Shown: positions 11,780-23,777 of the stretch, piece by piece | How positions within the stretch are numbered: position 1 is the first letter of the stretch | Layout of the letters: each line of letters starts with the position of its first letter | Assembly (NCBI GenBank): GCA_018873245.2 | Contig: JAEMBT020000009.1 | Span: forward strand, 2,976,001-3,040,000 | Direction: 5' to 3' | Source of the DNA: Archegozetes longisetosus | Taxonomy: Eukaryota > Arthropoda > Arachnida > Sarcoptiformes > Trhypochthoniidae | Length of the DNA: 64,000 nt | Translations under genes and position numbers: made by a program | Notes under the pieces: model-generated | What the model saw: the letters and a program-made list of their open reading frames with translations, nothing else | What the model was told of the DNA's origin: nothing | Database searches by the model: none

Positions 11780-12745
11780 ATGTGTCACAACCTTTCATTG
11801 TTATTTCGGGTGTCATGCGAGGAGGGATTTTATCTCTAACATTGTTCAATATATTTGTAAGAAATTTATTTGAAAAATCACTTTCTAGTTCTGGTTATCA
11901 ATTTGCTGATGATAGCACACTAGTTAAGCCCATATTTGAAAAGGAAGATATCACCAAATTGCAAATTGACTTAAATAATATACGAAAATGGTGTTATGCA
12001 AAAAGACTCAAATTAAATAAAAATAAAACAAAACATCTAAGAATTTCATTTAAAAATGTTGATTTGCCTCGATATCATATTGATGACTCTATCATTAAAA
12101 TGGTTGATAATAAAATGACTTTTGATCAACACATAAATGCAGTCATATCAAAGAGTTATAAAAAATGGGCCGTAATTAAGAAAATATGTTCAAATGCAAA
12201 AGGAGAGACTTTTCTTAGATTATATAAATCTTATATATTACCAATTTTGAGTTTTCATCCCTCTCTTGGTTTGCAAATGAAGGAAATATGAGTAGAATAG
12301 AAAAAATACAAAGAAGAGTAACTAAATTCATATGCACTGAAATGAAAAAACCTAACTTAGTATATAAAGAAAGACTTTCTATTCTCAATTTAGACTCTAT
12401 TAATATAAGACGTTATATGAAAAGATTGACACTCACTAAGAAGATATATGATAAGAGTAAATTTATACCTCAAATTTGGTTAAACCATTTTAATTTCAAT
12501 TTAACAACAAACGAGATTTTTTTAGATATAGAATATTCTAGGATTAAAAAGACAGATCAGCACGTATTCGTTATAACGTCTAAAGAATTCAATGAATTGC
12601 CTAGAGATCTAAGAGATTGTATTGGTATTAATGCTTTTCTTAAAAATGTTAAACTATTTTTAACACAAGGCACTGATTAATTCAGATGTCCGTTTCGTAT
12701 ATTTTTTAACGTGAATAAATTATTATTATTATTATTATTATTAAT
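11780..12745 (+). mobile_element. 5'-truncated non-LTR retrotransposon (Jockey/CR1-like), 3' end
   Basis: The + strand encodes the C-terminal half of a reverse transcriptase: a block equivalent to SGVPQGSVLGP (here ISGVMRGGILS), LFNIFVRNL, the catalytic-type box FADDS, KWCYAKRLKLNKNKTKHL, and after a frame change near 12288 the region RIEKIQRRVTKFI. The 3' UTR is short and ends in AATAA followed by (ATT)n at about 12715-12743, the simple-repeat tail typical of this group. The 5' part is missing, as in most dead-on-arrival copies. One frameshift lies between the two frames (11782-12291 and 12288-12680). Confidence 0.85.
12719..12743 (+). repeat. (ATT)n microsatellite tail
   Basis: About eight ATT units directly after the non-LTR 3' UTR. 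This is the element's terminal simple repeat. Confidence 0.85.
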
Positions 12746-12829
12746 ATCTTCAATACAACTGGGAAGCAGACCATCACAACGTATCACTTTTGGTTGCTAT
12801 CAACGATTATTAATTTATTGAGTGCAGTT

Positions 12830-13640
12830 TGGAACCGTAACATTCAACATAATTGAAAAGATTTAGTTCCTCTGTGAGCTATAAAAATTATAACTTTTGT
12901 CAAATCACATAAAGATTACATGTTTTTATCAAACAAAGAACTCTTAACCTTTCTAATGAGTTTATGGCACGTTTTATCATCTCTTATGCAACTAGATTCT
13001 AAAATAACTTTATGCTAACAATCAACATATAACTGCTATTTGTTCATATCACATCAAATGCTTTAAAACATTTGGCGCATCGGATAATATTTTTTTCTAC
13101 TAAAAATGTCTTTCTCTAAAATGCTCATGAAAAACGTTTGTCTATAAACAGTTTATTTAGATATAAAAATATTACTGGGATAAATAATTTCCAACCAAAC
13201 CTGCTACGTTTTTTGTGTTATTATAAAATCATGCGCAAAGTCTGATAGAAAGACGCAGCAGATTTAATTGACAACTATTTATCCTAATACAAATTTATTA
13301 TAATTTGTTTTAAATTGTAATGATGAATATTGTGATTATCTCATAATATATGTCCAACAATACCAATGCAATTAAATAATATTTTCGAACAATTTATAGC
13401 AACCCGTTATATTTCAAATGACATGCTATTTGAATAGAAAATTGACAAAACATCTGAACACATTTTTCAATAACATTTCTTATTAGATAAGGACACGGAA
13501 ATTCGAAAATTTATTCAAAGCACTCGTATATGGTATCTATTCTGTTTTAATGTTGAGTCTAAAACTATTTTCAATGCTCGTCACGAAGCAATCTACATCC
13601 GAGATAGAGTTATTCTTACTGCCAGAGAAGCACGAGTCAC
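12830..13640. other. AT-rich intergenic stretch
   Basis: Nothing coding is seen. 13477-13640 could be the decayed N-terminal half of the ISL2EU relic that follows, but no frame holds. Confidence 0.4.
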
Positions 13641-14230
13641 TAAACTCAAAATAATATAGTGAGCAGAATAATAAGTTCTTGTAAAATATTTCATCGATGT
13701 AACAAAGAATACTATTTAGATATTCTTGAACTCGATCAAGCTACTTTTGATGATGCGACAATAATAGTTGAAATAACCAAGATAAAAGAATTTCAAAAAC
13801 TTTTCGAAGAGGATGATATGTTCATGTTTGATCGAGGCTTTCGTGTTTCCGTCCCAGTAATGAAAAAATATAAAATTGAAGTTAAGTTTTTGGCCAAATG
13901 AATTCAACAGTTGACTTGGGAACAAATGAATGGAACTGAAAAAGGGACTAAAGCTGAGAAAAGACAAAATATGGCAACGCTTAAAAGTCGCTTTAGACGT
14001 TTGAAATTTTACTTAATAAATTTGAAAAATTTTTGATAAAAATATTAGTTTTAATTATATTTGGATTGTGCACACATAATAGAAAACGTTGTGACTGAAT
14101 TAGTAAATAAAAGAATTACGTTTGAATTTATAGCAAATAAACTGCAAACTTTGGACTTTGAGAAAAATCCGATACTTCCTATGAATAAAGAATCATTTCG
14201 AGTGGGAATATTTGATCATCTAATTCTCTG
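13640..14230 (+). pseudogene. ISL2EU-like transposase relic, DDE core only
   Basis: 13659-13901 reads through DDATIIVEITK and FEEDDMFMFDRGFR, the same NDATI and DRGFRD blocks as the element at 1.9-5.5 kb, followed by VPVMKKYKIEVKF. A stop at 13899 is followed by ELTWEQMN-like and lysine/arginine-rich sequence fitting the next family segment. 14085-14190 may be a further decayed part. No terminal repeats were found. The sequence differs clearly from the first element, so it is a separate, older insertion. Confidence 0.65.
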
Positions 14231-15411
14231 AAATTGAAGCGTTTTTTCTTTGATAATACCAGCTATAGTATTTATACCATAAATGTTATCAATTCTACAG
14301 ATTATTATGAAAAATTTGGTAAGAATTAAGTAAAATTTAAATAAATCAATAGAATTAACAAAAGATAACAATAACAAGAATAAACCAATAATTTAATATT
14401 GTGGTTATTGAATCGATTGTCATTTGAGTTATATTAGTATATATTCACTAGAACACTTCTGCCAAACAAAAAACAGTTGTACAACCGATCAAATCATTCA
14501 ATGATTTCTCAATCATTTGTAGCTCTGCTTCGTCAGTTCTCAGTCATTGAATATTTTGCGAACCTCTACAAAAATCACTTGAAGTGAGACTATTGTATTG
14601 ATCTTTATTTAGAGCAGAGTCTCTCTTGAATCCATATGAGGACAAAAGTGTAATGCAGCGTTGATCTGTTCCCTTTTGACTTCACGAAATAATGCTTTAA
14701 AATTATACTTTTAGTATTCAGAAGTTGACCAACGTTTACTCTCCGGTTGTAGAAGTTGACGCCTTTCAAAGCTATAGACTAATTCCTCTTTTCATCTCTT
14801 TACAATTCCCCTGACCTGAGTTGAAATGCAAAGCTTAGATTTTAAAACTAAATATAAGAAAATTTTAAGATATGACAATTTTACTAATTAATATGATGTT
14901 CACGCTTATATATAAGCAATAATACATAATAAAGATTTTAAAAATATAAACATACCGTTTGACTCAACATTGAATGCATTCTTGGTTCGAACATATAATT
15001 ATTGTAAATATTTTCTTCAAAGTCCATGAAATTCTCCTTAAGTCAAATGCTTATAGATTACAAGTAAAATTGTTTCAATAAAATTGAAAATGACTAGAGA
15101 TATTGTCATTATCGATATTAAAGTTTAGATGCATAATCTCTGATTAATTAATCCTAGGCTATATAATATTAAAATGATATTAACAAAATAATCACTCCTT
15201 TTCTTCATTTTCAAAAATTATCTTTCATTAAATTTTTTTACGAATCAAAACTAAAATAACTCAGAAATCATTGTAAAACAGGTTAAAAAATCATTTTGTT
15301 TATCTTCATACGATTAAGTTTTAATCAATGATTGAAAAGTAGGTGTATTATTATAAATATTGTATAGTAACACAGGTTCAAAATTTCATGTCTTTCAATT
15401 CTCATTTATAT
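14231..15411. other. AT-rich intergenic stretch
   Basis: No reading frame, repeat pair or RNA gene that I can support. Confidence 0.4.
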
Positions 15412-15413
15412 TA

Positions 15414-16762
15414 GGTCGGCTGAAAAGTAATTGCACATTCATAACTCCTTATCGAAAACAGATATAAAAATGATATTTTAGTATTATATAATGTAGTCGC
15501 CTTCAAACTTTATGACAACTTCCCAACGCTTTGGTAACCTTGATATTCCAATGGCGGCATTTTTAAAATTAATTTCACGAATAACTTCTTCATAAGCAGC
15601 TCCCCAAGCAAGCTCGTTTGAAAATCTTTTACCCTTATTTGCCCTCTTAATTCTAGCGATGCCGTCGGAATCACAGGGGTTCAAATCAGAGCTATAGGGG
15701 GGTGTCTTAGTTCTTCCCATCGTTGTCTAGTAAAGAAATCTTTGACATTCTGATGTTTATGGGGCCTTGCAGTATCGTGCAATATTATAGGATGTCGAAT
15801 TCGATGTCTTTGTATGGAAGGAAGTATTACTCTTTCCAAAAATCGAAGATATACATCATTGTTAACAGTTTGATATTTCGCAAGAATTTGATAACCCAGC
15901 ACTCGATTTTGATAAATAGCCACTATAATCATCTGCTTCCAATCTCTCAACGTTCCCCTAACTTTCGTTGGCCTGAGATTAAATTCAAAGTCATTTGCAT
16001 AAATTTAAAAATTTCAATTTTTGAAAATCAAACACACAGCTCCTCTCCAGGATATCGATATTCTTTTGATTGTGAATTATCTTTGGGGTCATAACTTTTT
16101 ATCCACGTTTCATCGATTGCTATAATTCTATCTATGAACTCGGAATCATGGTGATATCTTTCAAGATGTTCTATTGATATATTTACTCGAAGTTCTTTCT
16201 GTTCATTAGTAAGACTGTATGGTACCCAACGTGATGACACTTTGCACACATTTAGTTTCTTTTAAAGCTGTTGAACACTGCACTTACTGGTCCCTAACCG
16301 AAAAGCTAAATCTTCTGTGGTCCAACTTCTTTGTTCTTCTAGGAGTTCTTCAAGTGAAAGTTGATGTTCTTCATCTGTTGCAAGGCAAGGTCTCCCACTG
16401 CATGGCTCATCTTGGCATGATGTGCGCCCTTCATCCCGAAATTGATGGCAAAGATTATATACCTGTCTCATCTTAATTGCATTTCGACTGGCTATTTTAG
16501 TTAGCACTTTGGAAATTTCATGGACAGTAGAGCACAGTAGTGCATGATACTTTATAAACGCTCTCTGTCCTTCATTGATAACACTGGCCCGAAGAGGGTC
16601 AATTTTTGAGGCCACTACAATATCACTGATAAATAGCGGTAAAATCAAAGTGGTCTGCATCGTGAAGCAGTAAATTAACAACTGCGTAGTAATTTGTAGT
16701 AAAAATATTTACAACTTTATTCATTGATTAGATATGAATGTGCAATTACTTATCAGCCGACC
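15414..16762 (-). mobile_element. mariner element with intact ends, dead transposase
   Basis: A 1349-bp element with ~30-bp inverted ends, 15414-15443 (GGTCGGCTGAAAAGTAATTG...) and 16733-16762, differing by one or two bases, flanked on both sides by the TA dinucleotide (15412-15413 and 16763-16764). The interior encodes a mariner transposase on the minus strand. The good ends and poor gene suggest a copy that could once have been moved by a relative. Confidence 0.92.
15484..16681 (-). pseudogene. mariner transposase (D,D34D type), nonsense and frameshifts
   Basis: From the minus strand: an N-terminal helix-turn-helix region with KMRQVYNLCHQFRDEGRTS; an in-frame TAA at 16262-16264 after SVQQL; then VSSRWVPYSLTNEQKELRV and the first catalytic block IAIDETW (16249-16028); after a gap with frame loss, the block LHDTARPHKHQNVKDF (15950-15681); then HPPYSSDLNPCDSD and the C-terminal RWEVVIKFEGDYI (15720-15484). 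From the Asp of HD to the Asp of NPCD there are 34 residues, the mariner spacing. The second block reads HDTARPH instead of the usual HDNARPH. At least one stop and two frame changes make it non-functional. Confidence 0.9.
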
Positions 16763-16764
16763 TA

Positions 16765-17449
16765 TAATAAGATTCTATCACATACTTGTCACCGTGATTG
16801 ACACTAATGAATTTTTTAAATTGAATTTTGTGATATATAATTTCCTCGACAAAATGCTTTCTCATGCTTTATGAATAAAAATATTGAGTACATGTAATAC
16901 AAAGTATTCTGTTTTATTTCAAATATATTGTTGTCAATGCTGCCAAACCCTTAGCATACCAGTTTTTATGTACTGCGATTGAATAATTCGTTAACAAAGA
17001 TAGTAATTTAGTTTAGTTCAGGCAAATTGTTCGGATAATGCGCTAGACAAAATGCTGTATTCAAAACATTTTCTAATACACAAACCTTTGTAGACTATTA
17101 GCTCTAGAAGTACTTTAAAGCATAAGCCTAAAATAACTGCTAGTTATTTCTTCATTTACAAAGCTAATGAAAAATGATGGTATTGAACGAGTTGTAATTT
17201 TTATAAAAAAATATTTTGAGTTTTCAAAATTAACAGATCAATTCTTCAAAAAATTTACTTTAAAAAAATATTATCACTTCTAGTGTAACTTAAGTCATGT
17301 GAAAATTAATTATTAAACAATAAATGATAAAATAACTAGGTTTCTGGGCTAATAAAGATAACTTTTAGTAGATTAAAAACATAAATTAAATAACAGCATG
17401 AAGTAACCTTAATTTGAAACTAATATCACACATTTTATACTAAACGAAA
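16765..17449. other. AT-rich upstream region of the SLC17 gene
   Basis: No coding sequence. Presumably it contains the promoter of the next gene. I see no convincing TATA box. Confidence 0.4.
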
Positions 17450-19201
17450 ATGGATGAAGAAAAGCAGAAAAAATTATATTGTTCATTCATTCCGGCAAGA
17501 TTTTTGTTCTTGTTCTTAGGCTTTCTAGGATTCATGATATTCTATAGCTCTAAAGTTGCGTTAAGTGTTACGATCGTATCAATGGTTGGGCATCAAAATT
17601 TAAGTGATGATTCTGGACATGAATGCCATTCGGACGACAATTCGCATGAAGATTCTTATATCAAGGGAGAATTCAAATGGAATGATCATGAACAGGCCAT
17701 AATTCTGGGAGCATATTTTTACGGATATTCTATAACACAAATTCCAGCCGGACTTTTATCACTAAAATTTGGTGCCAAGTGGATATATGGCTGCAGTTTA
17801 TTAATAACAGCTATATTATCAATCCTAGGACCAGTAACTGCTCGCTGGAGTTTCGCTGCATTTTTCATAACCAGATTCATTCAGGGCATGGCCTCCGGTG
17901 TCTCAACTCCGTGTATGAGTGCAATGATTGCCCGATGGGTGCCTAAAACTGAAAGAACCAGAGCTGTTACTATTGTATTCACAGGTTCTAATATCGGAAC
18001 TGTTATCACAATGCCCTTAGCAGGATATTTGTGCAATCAGACTTTTATGGGAGGATGGCCTGCAGTTTTCTACTTATTAGGTATCGCTGGCTGTGTTTGG
18101 TTTATATTCTGGTCTCTATTGGTTTATGAAACGCCTGATAGGCATCCCTATATATCACAGACTGAGTATAGTTATATCATTTCAAACCAAGGAGCTGAAA
18201 GAGCGATTGAGGTTTAAATATCGCTTGATCTATAAGTGTATGTCATATAACTTATTTTTTAAGTAGAATCCACGTGTCCCATGGAAATCGATTTTAACAT
18301 CAAGAGCTGTCTATGCCTTAGCGATTACTCATTTTTCTCAAAGTTGGGGGTATTTCACAGTCTTAAATTTACTACCTACTTATTTTAGCAAAATACTACA
18401 CTTTGATATACAAAAAGTAAAATTGAGAAACCTTTTTACCGACTATCTTAGAGTTAGTAACTATTTTCTCTTCCAAAAGAATGGTTTGATGTCAAGCCTG
18501 CCGTATCTTCTGAATATGCTGATTGGATATATTTCGTCAATAACTAGTGATAAGATAAGACAAACGGGTAAAATATCAATCAATGTGATCAGAAAAGTCA
18601 ATACAACTATAGGTATTTTGAATAACATTTACATTTCAAAAATATTGATCGAAAGCTACATCGAAATTCTAAAAATTGCCGCACAGCATATATCGCACCT
18701 GCTCTTTGCTTGATTGGTGTCGTGCTCATCGGATGTGACTCAACACTCAATATAATACTCTTTACAGTAGGAACGGGTCTATTGGGCTGTTATTACTCAG
18801 GATTGAGTTCGACACATGTTGATATGTCACCTGATTTCGCTGCGACTCTAATGGGTATAACTAACACTTTAGGTACATTTCCTGGATTTCTGGCTCCAAT
18901 AGTCGCAGCGAATTTCACTTCCAAAGGGGTAAATTAACAATAGATTTTTTTAATCTTCAGAACTATTATGCAGTTTACTTATTTATTAAAGCAAACTCTT
19001 TCCAACTGGTCGTATGTCTTCTACTTATCCGCTGGTTTTTATATGGTTGCAGTTCTCGTTTATAATTTGTTCGCGAGCTCTAAATTACAGCCATGGGGTT
19101 TAAGTAGACCTGCCACCTGTACAGGATCTTCCTGTACTGTTCAGGATTGCGCTCAGTGTAGAGGTGTACAGGCAGGAATTGAAAAAACAGTAATTGTATA
19201 A
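17450..19201 (+). CDS. SLC17-family (sialin / phosphate cotransporter-like) anion carrier
   Basis: Five exons with phase-consistent splice sites: 17450-18211, 18267-18416, 18480-18612, 18687-18928 and 18992-19201 (or acceptor at 18974, six codons longer). The joined protein is about 498 residues, the family norm. The start ATG at 17450 begins MDEEKQKKLYCSFIPARF, followed by the first membrane helix. Family features: a luminal loop rich in Asp/His/Ser after helix 1, then GYSITQIPAGLLSLKFGAKW, RFIQGMASGV and ARWVPKTERTRA (major facilitator motifs), VPWKSILTSRAVYALAITH, NGLMSSLPYL and GCDSTLNIILFTVG. Twelve hydrophobic segments are expected. The family carries organic anions, phosphate or glutamate, driven by H+ or Na+; the substrate cannot be read from sequence. 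The cysteine-rich C-tail (TCTGSSCTVQDCAQC) is unusual. No lesion is seen, unlike the other large host genes. Confidence 0.92.
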
Positions 19202-19942
19202 TATCTATGAATAGAAATGAAACTAAATAAAACATTTAATATTTAATTAGTATAACAAAATTGAAATAATAATTATTTGTTTTGTTTAGATTGTTTGTGC
19301 ATCACTTATAAAGAATAGACCTTGAAATAATAATTTGTTAATGTTTATTTATAACAAAAAAAACTCCTGATTGGAGTTTGCACGTTGTTTTATGCTGTTT
19401 TGAAAGTATAATAGTTGATCTCAATGAGTGCATGAACGGGACATTCTTATAGGCCTTAATTGTTCTTCGTCTAATGAAAAATTTCAGAAAATTATTAAAA
19501 CATTTTATCACCAATAGTCTAGGGGATATAAATTTTTTGGTGATATTTTTATAATGGGCTCTATGGAGAAAATCAAACTTTGAGAATTAATTAAGAAAAA
19601 AGTGTAACTTTTATTTCCTTGGAAAATGGTTAAACGGAAAGGTATAAAAGGCAGATAATTTTGAGAAAATCTCAAGTGGGCTATACTACCGTAAATACCT
19701 CAAAGTGGTAGTTAAACATTTGATTTTGAATCTAATGAAAATTAAACTTAATGTTCAAAGTGTAATTGAATTTCATTTTTAAAGTAATTTTGATATTTCG
19801 TGGAGCATTTATAACTATCTATTTTCTTCAATAAAATAAATTTAATTTAAGTTATAAATACAAGGTTTTTAAACATTGTCAATTAAATAATCGACAGCTA
19901 ATACAGCCTCTACAACTGTTGGTCTCACTTTCCGATCAAAAC
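19202..19942. other. Intergenic, with a direct repeat
   Basis: The segment at about 19515-19590 (AGTCTAGGGGATATAAATTT ... GGGCTCTATGGAG) is repeated in direct orientation at about 20535-20610, flanking the foldback described next. Confidence 0.5.
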
Positions 19943-20426
19943 TTGTAGTTTACCTAGTTTCAACATGCTGAATACGAATATAATATTCTCAAGTGCCAAA
20001 AATCCTTCACTTTAGTTTTATTCTTACAGTGAAATTATCTCTGCTTATTATCAACGATTCATACCAAAATTAAAATACATTAATTTCTGGTAACCAATTA
20101 TAAAAATTCAAAAAAAAGTTCCTCTAAAAGTTCTGGAATAGAAAATCCTAGAATAAAGAATTCTAGACGATTTATGAAAGCATCTAATTTAATAAAATTC
20201 TAGAATTTACCAGGATTTCCCAGGATTTTCCATTCTAGAACTTTTAGAATTTAAAAAATTTTTATGATTAGTTAATAGAGATTAATTTACTCACTAATTT
20301 TGGTATGGATCACTGATAACAGGCTGAGAAAATTTCACTATAAGAATAAAACTGAAACGCAGGATTCTTGGCACTTGAGAATATTATATTCGTAACCAGC
20401 ATGTCGAAATTAGGTAAAATACAAAG
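19943..20426. repeat. Long imperfect hairpin duplicating a coding-like segment
   Basis: About 19943-20170 is the inverted copy of 20195-20426 (roughly 220-bp arms, loop near 20176-20190). Both arms translate in matching frames: the right arm on the minus strand (20310-20501 frame) and the left arm on the plus strand both give TNIIFSSAKNP, FYSYSEI and a YYQ/CYQ..IPKL pattern. Each copy has a stop the other lacks (TGA against CGA after the YQ; TAG after NPSL in the left arm). So a real exon of unknown family was inversely duplicated and then decayed. Confidence 0.75.
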
Positions 20427-20501
20427 GACGATAGGCATTAAGCCATTGAGAGCGAGCCATTGAATAGAATGTTTCAATTTATACCTTTTGACCTCACGCA
20501 T
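20310..20501 (-). pseudogene. Decayed exon of unknown gene (hydrophobic)
   Basis: A 63-codon frame with hydrophobic stretches (IQWLALNGLMPIVLCILPN) ending at a TGA where the inverted partner copy has CGA (Arg). It could be a membrane-protein exon such as a chemoreceptor; I do not recognise it. Conservation of the frame between the two arms is the only coding evidence. Confidence 0.4.
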
Positions 20502-20639
20502 ATACCCCTGAAATATTTTAGTAAGATTCCCAGTAGTTTAGGAGATATAATTTTTTTAAACACTTTACAATAGGCTCTATGGAGGATTTCATTATTTCAA
20601 AAAATCATGACTCCCGCCCCTAATTAATTTAATTTTGAT

Positions 20640-22037
20640 ATTTGGTCAATAAATCAACAAAAATCAAGCAATAATATCAGCGAATAAATAAAATGTTTGA
20701 AGACTTAAAAGGAGATCAAAATCGAATAATAACTTTTTGGTTTCAAGTATATAAATGCTTCCACATCAAAATTTCGACCCAAAAATTTCGCCATATAAAA
20801 ATTACCTTTATAATAAACAAAAGGGAAGGTATCTAAATGTATACTTAAATTATTTTATTACTGATCATAAAAAATTAACGAAAATAAGGTCGAAAAAACA
20901 TATTTATGAATAGTCTCTTATCAAACTGATGTTTAAATAGTTTATAGTTAAAGAGTTTTAATTCCTAATTTTTTTATCGTCCACTTATAGATAAGCATCT
21001 TTGCTAAAAAGATCCAGATCCTACTCCGATCCATACTGTGTTCTATTAACCGTTTTCTACAAATTAGTACGCTTTTATTTTGTTACTATAACTAAATGAA
21101 TAAAATTGGCTCATTATAAAATATTTTCAAATTATGTTAATCTTGTTAATTTCACTTGGAATGCATAAAATAGAAAAAATTTTAAACCGACATTTTTTGT
21201 GCAAAACTTTTTGTACGGTGACATTATTGGAGAAACATTATTGTGACTAGTTCAGAATATAATTTGAAAATTGCACTATCTCAAAAATATGGAATCTTAT
21301 TTGGTTCACTATCTCAGAAAAGAAGAAATCGAAAATTAATAAATATTCTTGAAATTTCATGAAAGATAAATTTTGAATAAATTTTAAGAATTTTACTTTG
21401 AATTCAGACACTTTTACTTATTTCACTCATAAAATTTTGAAGAGATTTAAAACAATGCGCATACCGGTTAAAGCTTTGAGAACACGATCGTTTACTTAGA
21501 CTTACAGTTTATAGCAAAGCTCAAAATTTTTAATAAAAAGAAAAACTCTGTATTATTAGATAGTTTTGAAATAATTTTAGATTTCATTTTTCAATTAAGA
21601 TCCTTTAAAATAAAGCTTTTAATGAAAAATTATATAATTTACTCATTTATCCCGAATCAAATAGACAGTATTTTGATTATTGTTTATGTCCTCAGTTTCA
21701 CGATTAACACGTTAAATATTGGAGAGCAATAGAGAAATTGAAGTTTTTAGAACCCGTTACTACACTTTTAAATTTAAATATTAATTATACCAATAAAATA
21801 TACCAATAAAGTTATTAGAATATATATAATATCTAAATATATATATATATATAAGCTAGTGAATATGTCATGAAATTATTGATTAATAATTTAAATTCAA
21901 ATAATGATTAGTATTGCTATAAATATGATAATAAAGTTTTAAAATAAACTTGAATAACTAAAACTATGAAAAATTGAAGAATATAGTATTGAGCCCTTAT
22001 TTAGTGATATAGGTTCTGATTTTTCTATTAGCCATGC
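20640..22037. other. AT-rich intergenic stretch
   Basis: No gene is seen. An (AT)n run lies at about 21837-21853. Confidence 0.45.
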
Positions 22038-22679
22038 TTAAGAGTTTTGAACTGAACCACCTCGATTTAGTAGACTCGAGTTATTATTGTTCATCTCATA
22101 ACATTTGCATTTGGCTGCACTTCTCGTAATTTCTTTCGATACACTAATAATAGATTTTTGGATACGATATAATCTTGAAATAAAATTGCCCATAGACAGA
22201 TCCAAACTTTTTAAAAGTTTGTGAGATAGTTGGTTTTGTGCTTCTAGTAGTTTCTCGTACAAGCCCTCAAATGTTTTTCTATTCTCATCATCATCATCGT
22301 CACTAACTGATCTTTCGTCTTTGCTTTTACTTTCAAATCTGCCTTTCTTTACTTTTCTAAGTTTTTGAGATAGTTGACTTTGGACCTCTAGTAGTTTATT
22401 ACAAAATCCTAAAGTTTCTTTAATCATATCTTCTAATGTTCTTCCGCTTGATCGACCATCATCTACTCTTTTATATTGAATTCTGCTATCCATTTGCTTT
22501 TCATTGTCACTTTTTGGAACATTTTCTTTTTGATAATTTTTTACCCGACTTTCCATTCCATTATCTCCATTCTGACGATCTACAGTCATCATATTTTCGT
22601 CAATCTGTCCACTTGACATATGCAGACTTTTATTAATCAAACAGAAAATCATTAACAATATGGTTATCAATTGACGCAT
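22038..22679 (-). CDS. Secreted helical protein, family member A
   Basis: Single coding exon, 213 residues, starting at the ATG at 22677-22679. The first 20 residues (MRQLITILLMIFCLINKSLH) are a clean signal peptide nearly identical to that of the gene at 26.6 kb. The mature part is charged and helix-prone, with two similar segments (CNKLLEVQSQLSQKLRK near residues 92-108 and EKLLEAQNQLSHKLLK near 141-156) separated by an acidic DDDDDEN stretch. That is an internal duplication, possibly coiled coil. The C-terminus has a small KCKCYE cysteine pair. I know no matching family. Upstream on the same strand are a 5'UTR intron (22810-22698, CAG/GTGTTT to GCAG) and a TATA-type promoter shared with the other members. 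Confidence 0.75.
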   Translation of the reverse strand: MRQLITILLMIFCLINKSLHMSSGQIDENMMTVDRQNGDNGMESRVKNYQKENVPKSDNEKQMDSRIQYKRVDDGRSSGRTLEDMIKETLGFCNKLLEVQSQLSQKLRKVKKGRFESKSKDERSVSDDDDDENRKTFEGLYEKLLEAQNQLSHKLLKSLDLSMGNFISRLYRIQKSIISVSKEITRSAAKCKCYEMNNNNSSLLNRGGSVQNS

Positions 22680-22887
22680 TCTTCAGATTTTGAGATTCTG
22701 CAATGATTTTAAAAATTTAAAGGATTCGATGCAAGGGGCCTTATATATTTGGATTTCAAATTTAAAGAATATCGTATTGTGTATTATTTAAACTGCCTTT
22801 ATACAAACACCTGAAAAAGTTCTGATTATAATTCAAACTGTAACACGAACAGCCTCTAAATATATTTCGATAATAACTAAAACTCAT

Positions 22888-22908
22888 CCCTTTTATGTGA
22901 TAGTAGAA
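22888..22908 (-). promoter_or_regulatory. TATA-type core promoter of member A
   Basis: On the minus strand: CTACTATCACATAAAAGGGA. The CTACTA plus ATAAAAGG arrangement recurs upstream of all four family genes at a similar distance (about 160-230 bp) from the start codon. Confidence 0.6.
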
Positions 22909-23359
22909 CAAATGTATTTTTTTGTTTTGGCGACACGATTGAATATTTTGCTAAACAAACCTTGGCCTTTACGTAGAAAATTTGAAGTGTTTGTGAGATT
23001 CGTGTATTCTGATCGATTTTCAATCAGTTTGAAAATGACACAAATCAAATAACAGTAATACTAAACCTAGTTATGAATAACACAAATGCATGCATGAAAA
23101 TATGTGCAAATATTCATAGGTAATTATCTATTTCTGAAAAGTTTATATCACATTCAAAAATGCGAACGTGTTATTTTTAGCTCGATTAAAATCAATGAAT
23201 CATAAATTTTGTACAAGTTGTCAAATAAGTCATGTACTTGAAATTAAATAGTTTCATTCTGTTTTTAGAAGCGTGACTAAATTCTGTTTATCGAAAAGCA
23301 AATTCAAAAAGTTGTTAGGATGTGTTCACTATCATATTTGAAATAAGTTCTAATCTATA

Positions 23360-23590
23360 AAAGTGAATCGAATTTTAATGAAAAATTTAAATAATAACTT
23401 GAGAACTTCGTTGAAATTAGAACAAGTAATGCAATCATTTGTTGAAATGTTGAGAAGTTTTTGTATCAGAAATTGCACGCAATGATCAAAACTTAAATAA
23501 ATTATTGAATAATAATTCTCAAAAAGTTCTCAGTCTCGTAATGTAGCCTCAAATAAGTTTGAGGGCAGATATCAATAAATCTGATTAAAT
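23360..23590 (+). pseudogene. Partner helical reading frame, copy A1 (decayed)
   Basis: On the strand opposite gene A, about 0.7 kb upstream of it. Frames read RTSLKLEQVMQSFVEMLRSF and, after a one-base shift, VSEIARNDQNLNKLLNNNSQ before a stop. The LEQ(V/E)MQ motif recurs in copies near 27.5, 34.3, 34.9 and 38.3 kb. No signal peptide or start codon is visible. Likely a relic of a gene paired head-to-head with the secreted gene. Confidence 0.5.
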
Positions 23591-23777
23591 TATTTTAATA
23601 AGAATCAACTTTCAATTTTCTGAAATATTTCGAAATCAAGTAAAACACTAGAAATTTTTTTATTTTAGTTAGCTTTGAATAATGACTATACTTTACTATA
23701 GGAATGTTTTTACAGACTTCTTTCAAAACTTTGATATGAATTTAATTGAAAGATTGACCTAAGCTTAGAGTAAGTAT

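Larger units (their letters stand above)
11618..12823. repeat. 32-bp inverted repeats flanking a LINE relic
   Basis: 11618-11649 and 12792-12823 are inverted copies with about 30 of 32 matches (shared core AATAATCGTTGATAGCAA). They enclose the non-LTR relic. Non-LTR elements do not have inverted ends, so the arms either belong to another element the LINE landed in or arose by rearrangement. Confidence 0.7.

Noticed and set aside
15723-16476. Plus-strand ORFs of 123 and 85 codons within the mariner
   Set aside because: They overlap the minus-strand transposase blocks and contain no independent motif.
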